From Talinum fruticosum (lineage: Eukaryota > Streptophyta > Magnoliopsida > Caryophyllales > Talinaceae), in contig JAITYX010000045.1 of assembly GCA_021018815.1 (NCBI GenBank), forward strand, positions 1,488,001 through 1,552,000: a stretch of 64,000 bases of DNA, read 5' to 3'. Both the position numbers and the translations under genes were made by a program. This document shows, piece by piece, positions 1 through 8,529 of this stretch; the stretch's first letter is position 1; each line of letters begins with the position of its first letter. The notes beneath the pieces were generated by a model. That model made no database searches and was not told the DNA's origin. It saw nothing but the letters and a program-made list of their open reading frames with translations.

Positions 1-745
1 TGAAGGTCGCCTTAACCCATATGAGTTTACGGAATGGTTGCAAACGAGTTGAAAGAATCTTTGACTACAAAGAGGTGAAAGATGAAAAGAAGGTAAAGCT
101 TGTTGCTATCAAGCTCGGAGGGTTTGCCTCAACCTGGTGGGCAAATTTGGAGAAGAAGCGTCTTTGTGCGAGAGGAAACCTAAGATCATAAGTTGGGAGA
201 AAATGAGGTCCAAGCGAAAACCCGGTTTCTACCCCCAACATACATCCAAGATAACTATTCTAAGTTGCACTAACCTACAACAAGGTCTGATGAGTGTAGA
301 GGAGTATACCCGAGAGTTTGAAAGGCTAATGATTAAATGCGATCTTCGGAGTCGGAAGATCAAACCATCGTCGAGTATCTTGGAGGACTTGACCCAAGGT
401 ATGCTAATGTTGTTGAGTTACGGCGGTATTCAACATTTGATGAGGTGTGTCTTCGGCACATAAGGTGGAGCAGCAAAGAAGGTCGAGAACCTTCGGGAAA
501 GAAGTCTCTAAGACTCAACCACCAAAACCAACTCGGTTTGGCAAGGGTTATTCTAACCCTCTGTTTCGAGCCTAAGTCTGTTGCCCCAAAACTCGGTTAC
601 GAGTCTAAACACCCTACTATTCGGACTCGGACTCGGAACAAACCTCATGTTGGCCGGAGCCGCAAGTGTTTTAAGTGTCGAGGATTTGGACACTTTGCTT
701 CGAGTGCCCAAATCGAAGGGTCGTCACTATTGCGAGGCTGATGAA
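1..745 (+). pseudogene. gag remnant with zinc knuckle
   Basis: Gag normally forms the virus-like particle and packages the element RNA. Reading starts inside the gag core (GRLNPYEF, then TWWA), continues through VEEYTREFERLMIKCD and YLGGLDPRYANVVEL, and ends in a zinc knuckle at about 657-705 (CFKCRGFGHFASS). At least three frame changes separate these blocks. The knuckle loses its last cysteine in frame. The minus-strand relative at about 13270 keeps that cysteine, and comparing them suggests one base was lost within GCTTCGAGTGCC. No start codon is in the window. Confidence 0.85.
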
Positions 746-1330
746 CCCATATGGGATGAGTATGAACCAGAAGGAGAGTTATGCCTTGCTGAGGGCATAG
801 AAGAGATTGTTGAAGAGGCTGATGAAGGAGAACTGCTTGTGATCGTGAGAGCCTTAAATGGATATAAGGATCCAAGTGAGGCTCGAGAGGGAGAATATAT
901 TCCACATAAGGGGAACCATTAAAGGGAAAGTTTGTTCGATCATTATTGATGGAGGGAGTTGCACCAACGTTGCTTACGTAAGCATGTTAGAGAAGCTTCG
1001 ATTACAAGCGAGTTGCAGCCTCACCCCTACAACATACAATGGCTGAGTCAAGGTAAGGGCCTCGGGGTTAATTCTAATATCTTTCGGTATTGGGAAGTTT
1101 TATGTTGATGATATATGGTGTGATGTTATACCTATGGATGCATGTCACTTACTTGTTGGGTAGACCTTGGTTATTTGATCGTAGAGTTATGCATGATGGG
1201 TTCAAAAACACATACACCCTCACCCAGAATGGCAAGAAAATAACCTTAGCCCCACTTGACCCTTCAAAGCTGCCTAAAGCTAAGCCCCCTCGGACACCCA
1301 ACCCATCCGAGTTACTTCGACCTTAGGGAA
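746..1330 (+). pseudogene. Aspartic protease remnant
   Basis: Follows gag in the usual order. An acidic linker (WDEYEPEGELCLAEG, EEADEGELLV) leads to GKVCSIIIDGGSCTNV at about 918-975. The active-site triplet reads D-G-G where the minus-strand relative has D-S-G. A second block at about 1130-1260 reads LLGRPWLFDRRVMHDGFKN and KKITLAPL, the conserved protease tail. The two blocks lie in different frames, so no protease can be made. The enzyme would normally cut the Gag-Pol polyprotein inside the particle. Confidence 0.85.
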
Positions 1331-2106
1331 GCCTATCTGGAGTCCATGCATCATGAACTCGAGACCCATGAGAGAATTGATTCTTCACGAGTCCTCGGAG
1401 CTCGGACACCCATTAGCCAAGACACTTATCACCCAGTACATCCATGTTTTTCTGAGGAGATACCTCTTGGCCTACCCCCAAAAGAGATATCTAGCACCAC
1501 ATTAACCTTATCCCGGGATCGGTATTGCCAAACAAACCAGCCTACGAGAATGAACCCTAAAGATACCTCGAAGTGCGAGAGGCAAGTTGAGGAGTTGGTG
1601 TCTAAAGGTTTGGTGAGAGTGAGTAAGAGTCCTTGTCGTTGTGCCAGCCCTGTTGGTACCCAAAAAGGATGGTTCTATGAGGATGTGTATAGATAGTCGT
1701 GCCATTAACAGGAACACTATCAAGTATAGGCATCCTATACCACGACTTGAAGATATGTTGGATGAGCTACATGGTTCTAAGGTCTTCTCGAGATTGACCT
1801 TAGAAGTGGATAAGAATCGAGAGAAGGAGATGAATGGAAAACTCGCTTTTAAGACCAAGGGAGGTTTATATGAGTGGCTTGTTATGCCTTTTGGTCCGAC
1901 TAACGCCCCAAGCACATTCATGCGACTCATGAATCAGATTTTTAGACCATTCGTCGGGAAATTCGTTGTGGTCTATTTTGATGACATTTTGATCTACAGT
2001 CAGAATGAGAGGGAGCATTCTGACCACCTCGGACGAATTGTCCAACTGCTAGAGAGAGAGAAACGTACGGGAATCGAAGAAATGTTCATTCTACGAGTCT
2101 CATGAA
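1331..2106 (+). pseudogene. Reverse transcriptase remnant (palm, YFDD)
   Basis: RT copies element RNA into DNA in the particle. The linker at 1331-1640 (RDRYCQTNQP, then a degenerate QVEELVSKGLVR) leads into [21 protein letters not shown] at about 1641. Next come [22 protein letters not shown], a damaged stretch at about 1795-1850, YEWLVMPFG at about 1868 and the catalytic [11 protein letters not shown] at about 1972-2000. After [10 protein letters not shown] the frame is lost and similarity stops near 2106 at an inversion junction. The thumb, RNase H and integrase are missing. Confidence 0.9.
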
Positions 2107-2630
2107 AGAACTCCTCCAATGCCTACTCCGGAGGCATCACACTCAACTTCAAATACCTTATCAAAGCTTGGTAGTGCTAGAACTAGAGCTTGAGTGAGCT
2201 TGAGCTTGATTGTTTCAAAGGCCTCTTGAGCCTTAGCATTCCACTTGAATGAACTCCCTTTTAGCACTTCGATCATGGGGGCTGTGATAGTGCTAAAATC
2301 CTTAATGAACCTTCGATAGAAAGAAGCCAAACCATGAAAACTTCGAACATCATGGATACTTGTGGGAATAGGCCAAGACTTAATGGCTTCCACCTTACTT
2401 TCATCCACCTTCATGCCTTGGGCCGAGACTATATAGCCAAGGAAAGTCACCTTCGAAGTGAAGACGGTACACTTCTGAAAGTTACCATATAGCTTCTCCT
2501 TTTCCAATAACTCAAGGACTTGTGTGAGGTGATTTAGATGCTCTCCTTCACTCTTGCTATAGACCAAGATATCATCAAAATATACCACCAAAAACTTGCC
2601 AAGAAAAGGCCTAAACACTTGGTTAATGAG
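2107..2630 (-). pseudogene. RT C-terminus and RNase H start of element F
   Basis: A 172-codon open stretch on the minus strand carries [20 protein letters not shown] (RT catalytic motif), the thumb ([20 protein letters not shown]), the connection domain ([19 protein letters not shown]) and the RNase H start ([17 protein letters not shown]), with the first catalytic aspartate in CDAS. The right end, at 2630, is the target-site edge of solo LTR A1, and the upstream RT resumes at 3931. The left end stops in RNase H at 2107, where the + strand RT of the first element begins. Confidence 0.9.
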
Positions 2631-3272
2631 TGATGGAGAGTGGACAGCTTTGTGTTTTGGGCTGAAAGATATCCATCTTGAGAAGCTAAGGATGCCTATG
2701 GTTCAATCGGAAAAGCTTGAGTATCCTATGATCAACCTGGATATGTTTAAGGTTCAATCGCATGGTGCAAATGGATCTCGGAGGATGATAAGTCCAAGAC
2801 TTCAAGTTCTTATGTTTTGTTCATAAATAATTATTTACTATTATGGTCAAGAAGGAAGGTTAGAAGTTACAAGTTTGCCCCTAAATTCTCCCATGCTCAA
2901 GCAACGTAGAGTTCGGTCAAGACCAACCGTGGCATGCTACAAATGCTACCATCTTTTATCTTTTGAACATAAATAATCAAAGGGACAGTCCAAGGGCCCA
3001 AGACTTTCATCCATGTGTCAAGAAGAGCACCAAGTGAAGCCTAAGCAAGGAGCATTCTAGAAGCACTAACCATAGTGGATGAAAGGAGGTTTGTTAGATG
3101 CTTGCCAAAGGGAAAACAAACCATAGCCACATGTTCCCAAAATTGCAAATGCTTGGCTAGAATTTCACCTAGCTTAACTTGGAGAAGGGGAAAGAATCTT
3201 GTTAGTTTTATTATCATTTTGTTTTATTTTTCAGCTTATATTTTCAGCTTTGTAAATGCCATTACTAGGCAT

Positions 3273-3280
3273 TATATATT
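3273..3280 (+). promoter_or_regulatory. TATA box of LTR A1
   Basis: TATATATT within GGCATTATATATTCAGC. The same context is kept in LTR A2 at 18261-18268. It lies mid-LTR, about 110 bp upstream of the hairpin cluster, so the hairpins should be in the transcribed part. Confidence 0.65.
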
Positions 3281-3382
3281 CAGCTCATGTGCTTCATTGT
3301 AAAGACACTTTTTGGATGAATATATGAATTTGAGCTTTGCTCTTTGAGATGGATTTCTCAACCCTTTGAATCCTCAAAGCTG

Positions 3383-3501
3383 TATCCGTGCTTGGCATCA
3401 CGGTGGTGTTCTTTGAGTCTCTTGAGTCCCGGTGGTGTTGCTGTATCCAGACCGCTTAAGAGCGCCCCTTGATTCACTCGGTGGTGTTGCTCGTATCCGA
3501 G
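3383..3501 (+). other. Hairpin cluster in LTR A1
   Basis: Three short inverted repeats. Unit 1 (3383-3408) is TAT-CCGTG, a spacer, then CACGG-TGGTG. Unit 2 (3429-3450) is CCGG-TGGTGTTGCTGTAT-CCAG, with a weaker stem. Unit 3 (3477-3501) is CTCGG-TGGTGTTGCTCGTAT-CCGAG. The loop words TGGTG and GTAT recur in LTRs A2, A3, B1, B2 and F, whereas the paired arms differ. Function is unknown. Being downstream of the TATA box, the units would occur in the RNA leader and tail. Confidence 0.7.
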
Positions 3502-3930
3502 CCCGGGTCAAGGTTCTATCCCTTCACTTTGCCATCCCATAACTCACAAACTACTCAGCCATTTTTCTCCAAATTTTAACCACCTTCTTTCCAGTCCATC
3601 TACTTCCATTCCTCCAAATTTTAGCCGCACCCAAGAACATCTCCGTCCTCCACATTAAAACCAAACAAAGGGTGCCATTCTGCTCATCTAGCCGGTTGCA
3701 TCAACTTCTGGCTATTTGTTCAGGATGTTCCCCTTATCCAAAATTCACGAAACTTGGTCACAACCTTCCTTCATCAGTTACCTCACTCCCTCCAAGTTTC
3801 ATCCAAATCCAAGCACATTTACCCCTCTTTTCACCCGATCTCCCAAGAGTGCACCTGCGGGTCCTATTCTGGCCGGCAGCCCTCTTTGCGGTTTTCCCTC
3901 TCTTTTGCTTCCGCCTCCCACTACACATCA

Positions 3931-4189
3931 ATGAGTCTCATGAAAGTGCCAGGTGCATTAGACAATCCGAATGGCATGACAAGCCACTCATACAATCCTC
4001 CCTTGGTGTTGAATGCGGTTTTCCACTCATCCCCTTCATGGATTCGGATTTGATAATACCCAATCCTCAAGTCTACATTGGAAAACACTTGTGACCCATG
4101 GAGCTCATAAAGCATATCTTCAAGTTTAGGGATGGGATGCCTATACTTGATGATTATTTTGTTTATGGCTCAGCTGTCCACACACATTT
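3931..4189 (-). pseudogene. RT fingers/palm segment of element F
   Basis: Minus-strand RT between the two solo LTRs. It reads [13 protein letters not shown] residues (about 4165-4140, one stop), then [44 protein letters not shown] and [17 protein letters not shown] down to 3931. The segment continues to the left at 2630 beyond solo LTR A1 and to the right at 12250 beyond the family C insertion. The first catalytic aspartate (VDLR) is present. Most of the frame is open, unlike neighbouring blocks. Confidence 0.9.
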
Positions 4190-5398
4190 TGTAACACATC
4201 TAGACCCACCCTAGGAGTATTACATGTCCGGCTTACCCGAGAGGAACCCCTAAGGCTACTTATGATCTCAACTTGGGGTTAATAACCCTTTCTTAGATTG
4301 GCATGTGCGTGTTTCTAGGTTTTCAAAGGTTTTTCTGAAAATTTCGGTAGAGTTTCCTCTGTAATATGTGATGGACCTAGACCCATGGGCTACAACATAC
4401 TCCAAGCCCAAAGCCATCCACGATCAAACCGAGTTGGGTAGCACACTTATTTCCCCTTTTCATAAGCTCTCGAGTGACTCGGAATTCTCTCGTGTTGTAA
4501 GGGTTGGAAGTTACTGCCATTCAGTCACAAACGGCTATGAGTTTGCTTACCAAATTATTCATACAAGTAATTCATGATGTCCTTAAGCTTAAAAACTTAT
4601 GGGCATCTTGAATAAATGCGGAGATAATAACCGAGGAAGACCTTTGTTAAAACTGGCAGCTTGCTCATCTAGGATGACACCTACACCTTGTTTTGATCAT
4701 ATCTTCTGATTCAAAGCTCTAACATCACCTCATGATGTATGGATGGAAAGCTAACATCCTAAGCTTTCTGACCATATAAAGAACATCTAAATTGGAGTTG
4801 GGAATCTCAAGTTATGAGCATTTGAAGTTGACTCGAAACTGGAAGTTGCGCACTCGGAATGACGCTTGAAGGTCATCTTCAAAAAGGGTGTTCAGTCAAC
4901 CATGGATTAGATTTTGGTCTCCAATTTTTAAAAGGGTATTCTTGGACATGTCCAGATTAATATCAAGTTATGGGCATTGTCTTTTAGGTTGGAGATAATA
5001 AAGAAAATGGTCCGAACATCAAACCGGGTATTTCTACCGACCAGTCCGACCTCTGCTGATTGTTCTGGTCATAACGTTTTGCTCACAACTTCAAATGGGT
5101 CGAGCCACATATGGTTGAAAAGCGTATTCCTCAAGCTTTCCAAGCATATCTTACACGTCACAATTGGAGCTGTAAATCAAGAGATATCACCATTTTAAGT
5201 TGGCTCTGCTGCAGGAAGATGCACTGAAAACGACAGCAAGGGGGACCATTTGCAGCTGTCCTTTTATTCCGATCATTTTATCTTCATTGGCCACTGTTTT
5301 TGTCTTCTTTTATTTTGGCTGAATGTAGTGACAGCCCTAGGATTATGTAAGGCTATTTTCAGCCCTTAGATTGAAGTAGCAACCCTAGTTTTTATCTC

Positions 5399-5408
5399 TA
5401 TATATATG
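5399..5408 (+). promoter_or_regulatory. TATA box of LTR B1
   Basis: TATATATATG after TTTTTATCTC. The 3' LTR has the same box at 9561-9570. The hairpin cluster begins about 100 bp downstream. Confidence 0.65.
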
Positions 5409-5507
5409 TAGAGTGCTTGCATGTAAAAATCGGACAAGTTTATCCATGAATGCTAATGCATCAAAGTTGAGCTAAGCTCCTTTATCCTTTTTAAATCTCA
5501 TTTTTCT

Positions 5508-5630
5508 TATCCTAGTTTGGCTAACTAGGTGGTGTTCAAAAGAGTCTTAGGCAAGCTTGGTGGTGATATCCGTATCCAGATGCAAGCCTTTAAGCCCTAG
5601 CTAAGCTTGGTGGAGAAATCCGTATCCAAG
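5508..5630 (+). other. Hairpin cluster in LTR B1
   Basis: Unit 1 (5508-5534) is TAT-CCTAGTT, a 5-base spacer, then AACTAGG-TGGTG, a perfect 7-bp stem. Unit 2 (5556-5579) has CTTGG and CCAGA flanking TGGTGATATCCGTAT. It is weak here, but the 3' LTR copy has CCAGG and pairs better. Unit 3 (5606-5630) is CTTGG-TGGAGAAATCCGTAT-CCAAG. Order and spacing match LTR A1, with different stem sequences. Confidence 0.7.
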
Positions 5631-6107
5631 TGAAGTTAGACTATCCCTTGGTTGTGTGCATCTGTAGTGGATGTTCATAAACATTCTCCATATTTATCCC
5701 TCACCATTCTGCCCAAACATGTTCCCCTCATCTTCCTTAACCCCTTAACCATCATCCCACAAAAATCCAGCTTCTTTTGAAGCCACCATCTTTATTCCGA
5801 AACCGACCATCCGTCGTCCCGAGCCACTCGGATTCGGTATTCTAAGTCCTCTATTACTGGTTTTCGAGTCCGACTTAATACTCGGTTTCGGTTGTCCGAG
5901 TTAGTCCGAGTCCCCAATTTTAGTTGTCTAGTTAGTCCGAGCCCTCGGTTCCGGTCGTCCGAGTCCGGCTTAGTCCTCGGTTCCAACTTTCTAAGTCGTT
6001 CCGAGTCCTCGGAACTAGTTATTGAGTCATTCGACCCACTAAGAAGCTGCGCATAATTTCACTCTGTTTCGGGATCGGTGTAGCCTTGCGTTTTGGCACA
6101 TTAGTTT

Positions 6108-6118
6108 TGGTATCGAGC
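6108..6118 (+). other. Primer binding site of element B
   Basis: TGGTATCGAGC, four bases after the LTR end, matches the usual plant initiator-Met tRNA PBS (TGGTATCAGAGC) except for one missing A. Minus-strand DNA synthesis would start here. The same shortened form occurs at 42744 and 48397. Confidence 0.8.
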
Positions 6119-6832
6119 TTTGGAGCCTTTCTAGGCTGAGCTTCCTTAACCCCAAATATAACCCCTTTTGCCCCAAACACATCAGTCCACAAAAAACCCC
6201 AAAACAACAAAAACGTTCCTGCCCCATTTTTTTCTTTCACCATCTTGAGCACCACTTTGCATTTGGTTGTGAAAGCTTAAATAGCCGCTTCTGATTTTGA
6301 GTTGGCTAGTCTCCTTGTGCCCAAGTTTTATGGCCAACAAGATCAGTTTTTAGTTGGTTTATCAAGGTTGAAGAAGCCCTTGCAAATCCGAGTTTAGAAG
6401 AGCATGAGAAGATAGAAATTGTTGTGTCTAAGTTGAGGAGTTGTGCCCTCACTTGGTGGAGAACTTATAAGATGAGAAGGAAAAAGAAAGACAAAGAGAA
6501 AGTGTACACATGGAGAAAGTTGAGAGGTAAGTTGTTGAAAAGGTTTGGTCCACTTACTTACAAATCTCCTCCAACCAAGGCTAAACCCATCAACAAGGGG
6601 AGTCTCTTTTCCCTTCCCTCCAAACCTTCAGCCATCACATCCTTTCATTCACCAACACCTACTGACCAGCCTTCCTTCCCACCTCAAAATGCCCCAACTT
6701 ACCATAAAAAGAGCCACCACATTCCCCACAGAAACCTACTAACCAGCCCCTCTTTCCCTCACCACAAAACACCAAATCTGACCTCCAAAAAGTTACCAAC
6801 CTCCCTCATTTACCCCTACTGTCCAGCCCTCT
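6119..6832 (+). pseudogene. gag remnant and proline-rich tail of element B
   Basis: After a leader of about 170 bp, gag-like sequence appears around 6300 (VPKFYGQQD-like, then VEEALANPSLEEHEKIE). It continues in one frame as VVSKLRSCALTWWRTYKMRR and VYTWRKLRGKLLKRFGP, the conserved Ty3 gag core containing the paired tryptophans. A proline- and serine-rich region follows (SLPSKPSAITSFHSPTPTDQ). No zinc knuckle was found. The open frame from 6424 ends at 7008 and overlaps the next frame at 6833. Confidence 0.8.
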
Positions 6833-7705
6833 TTGCCTCCACAAAAATCCACACCCCTTCTCAAAAGGAGCTTGCAAATACCCTCACCAAATTCTGGTGG
6901 TTGTCCTTCCTCTCCACCACCAAATTTTCCAACCCCACAACCCACAAACCCTTTTGGTCCATTGCAAAACAGCATGTTTTCCCTTTGCCAAGGGATGAGT
7001 CACCTTGAGTTGGAGTACCCACAATCAAGCATTGTCTTGGCTGAATGTGAAGAGCTTCATAACGAGCAAGAAGAAAATGAGCCACACTTTAACTTACCTC
7101 CAAAGTTTGATGAGTATAATGAGTTACAAAGGGAGCAAGAAGAGCAAAAGGAGCTAGAGGATAGCTTAAACATAGTGGAACCTTTGAGTCCTCAAGTTCC
7201 GGTCCACTCACACCCACTTGACTCCCAATGGTCTTTACAAGGTAAAAGATTCCAATCAAATTCTGGGTGTCCTATTTCCTTTGGTAGTGACAAGAATGAT
7301 CTTAGTGAATTTTGGAGTGATATCATGATTCTAGATGCTTGTTACTTGTTATTGGATAGACCTTGGTTGTATGATTGGTTAGTCATTCCATATGGGTTGT
7401 CAAGCACTCCTAGTAGCTACATGAGTTCTATGGACCAAGTTTTTGAGCTCTACATTATACAATCTGTTTTGATGTCTTTTGATGAGGTCTTGGTTCCTAC
7501 CAAGGTTATGGAAAAGCACTTTGATCAACCCACTCAAGTCCTTGCCCTCTTAGGACATGAGGAGTCCGAAACCTTCCACCTACTTCACCCTTTCTCCAAG
7601 CCCTTATTTGAGTTATTTGAGTTGAAGTTTATGTTAAAGATTGATCTAAGGAATGTTGGAAGGCCTCATGAATGCTTTGTTATGCTCATTGGTTTTATTC
7701 TATGA
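6833..7705 (+). CDS. Fused decayed protease-RT open frame of element B
   Basis: An uninterrupted 290-codon frame, long for this window. Residues about 1-50 are proline-rich gag tail and about 60-110 are acidic and glutamate-rich (NELQREQEEQKELEDS). Residues about 125-175 look like the protease tail (CPISFGSDKNDLSEFW, ILDACYLLLDRPWLYD). It then passes directly into the RT region (WLVIPYGLSSTPSSYMSSMD, VLVPTKVMEKHFDQPTQVL). The protease active site and the RT fingers are missing, and the catalytic Y-x-D-D position reads SFDE. It cannot act as an enzyme. It may be a non-autonomous element's Gag-like product or a chance survivor. Confidence 0.6.
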   Translation: MPPQKSTPLLKRSLQIPSPNSGGCPSSPPPNFPTPQPTNPFGPLQNSMFSLCQGMSHLELEYPQSSIVLAECEELHNEQEENEPHFNLPPKFDEYNELQREQEEQKELEDSLNIVEPLSPQVPVHSHPLDSQWSLQGKRFQSNSGCPISFGSDKNDLSEFWSDIMILDACYLLLDRPWLYDWLVIPYGLSSTPSSYMSSMDQVFELYIIQSVLMSFDEVLVPTKVMEKHFDQPTQVLALLGHEESETFHLLHPFSKPLFELFELKFMLKIDLRNVGRPHECFVMLIGFIL

Positions 7706-7867
7706 TTCAAGAATGGAAGTGAAGTTAAGAGGCCAAGTTTATAGGCCATTGATGAAACAAATGTTTCCGATCTGTGATGCTAATGAGAGGTATGAGACAT
7801 TGTTCCTTGATTATGAAAATCACTTGTTGAGTGAGCCCCATGTTCGAGCTTATTGTTTGTTTAAAAG

Positions 7868-8056
7868 CTCTTGGCCTTGTTTTCCGAGTTGGCCTTGTGT
7901 TCCGAGTTGGCCTTGTTCTCCGAGTTGGCCTTGTTTTATAAGTTGGCTTGGTTTTACGAGTTGGCATGGTTTTACGAGTTGGCCCGGTTTTACGAGCTAG
8001 CTTGGTATTACGAGTTGGCCCGGTTTTCGAGTTGGCCTTATTATTTTCCGAGTTGG
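7868..8056 (+). repeat. 18-bp minisatellite in element B
   Basis: About ten tandem copies of an 18-bp unit close to GAGTTGGCCTTGTTTTCC. Later copies change to GAGTTGGCCCGGTTTTAC, and the last two have small indels. As 18 is a multiple of three, all three frames stay open and give short repeat peptides such as ELALFS or ELARFY. It lies between the fused frame and the pol-end remnant, where RNase H and integrase would be in a complete relative. Confidence 0.9.
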
Positions 8057-8529
8057 GTAAAAGGGAACTCCTCCACCGAAGATCTTTTAATGATTACTTG
8101 GATAGCCACATTGGGAAGTTGTTCCAAACTTTCCAAAAAGTTTAATGAGCGAGTTTCGATCCGAGAAAAGTCCTTATTCATGGGGACTTTGATGAGGCTT
8201 AAGAAACATTTTACGAGTCCAAGTAAAGAGCAAGCGTCCTATAAGTCTAGCCCCAACAAGCAATGCAAGCAAGTGGTTGATGAACAGGGAAGTCTTGAGT
8301 GGATGCAAGCAAGAAAAGAGTGGCCTCCTTCTTTGGGTTAGCCTAAGCTAATTCCTAGTACTAAGGGTACTAACCAAGAGCTGGAAAGCGCCAGCAACAT
8401 CTTTCAAGTGGAGAAGCAACTCGAAAGTATGTTACTGTCCAACCATGGTCAGCCTTACCACTCACTCTCCTGTTTTGTTGATGATCATCCGATGAATTTG
8501 AGGACAAATTCTTTCAAACAGGCAGAGGA
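8057..8529 (+). pseudogene. pol-end remnant and PPT of element B
   Basis: Mostly unrecognised sequence (ISIREKSLFM- and SLEWMQARKE-like stretches), ending in a recognisable Ty3 pol end at about 8475-8529 (FVDDHPMNLRTNSFKQAEDDG). The purine-rich stretch GGCAGAGGA just before the LTR at 8530 is the likely PPT. The pol-end frame stays open for about 70 bases into the 3' LTR. Confidence 0.75.

Larger units (their letters stand above)
1..2106 (+). mobile_element. Truncated CRM-like Ty3 (chromovirus) element
   Basis: Remnant of a Ty3-type LTR retrotransposon reading gag, protease and reverse transcriptase from left to right. Its 5' LTR and gag start lie left of the window. It stops abruptly at about 2106 just after the RT palm, where an inverted relative begins. 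The protease type (DGGSCTN motif) and RT type ([12 protein letters not shown]) are those I associate with the CRM clade of chromoviruses. The Ty3 assignment is firm and the clade is inference. Every frame is broken, so it is dead. Confidence 0.85.
2631..3930 (+). mobile_element. Solo LTR A1
   Basis: A single LTR of 1300 bp starting TGATG and ending CATCA, flanked by a perfect 5-bp TSD, ATGAG at 2626-2630 and 3931-3935. It sits in the minus-strand RT of element F, and removing it restores collinearity of the RT motifs on either side. It aligns along its length with the LTR at 17656-18922: the GTGGAC start, shared Ts and As around ATTATATATT, the GGTGGTGTT/GTATCC units, and the CCCACTACACATCA end. 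A TATA box lies at 3273-3280 and hairpins at 3383-3501. No internal coding remains, so it arose by LTR-LTR recombination. Confidence 0.95.
4369..6103 (+). repeat. 5' LTR of element B
   Basis: Starts TGATGGACC and ends about GGCACATTA, just before the PBS. The exact 3' edge is uncertain by a few bases, because both LTRs also share GTTTTG. It contains a TATA box at 5399-5408, hairpin units at 5508-5630 and a stretch at 5810-6010 crowded with CCGAG/CTCGG words. The start and end resemble those of families A and F. Short open frames inside are not genes. Confidence 0.93.

Noticed and set aside
3672..4094. 140-codon + strand frame across an LTR end
   Set aside because: It runs from LTR A1 into the antisense strand of RT. 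Both halves have better explanations.
4977..5198. Matching open frames at 4977-5198 and 9075-9359
   Set aside because: They match because they lie in the two LTRs of element B, upstream of its TATA box. No protein motif.
7868..8056. CRISPR-like array
   Set aside because: Units are directly tandem with no spacers, so it is a minisatellite.
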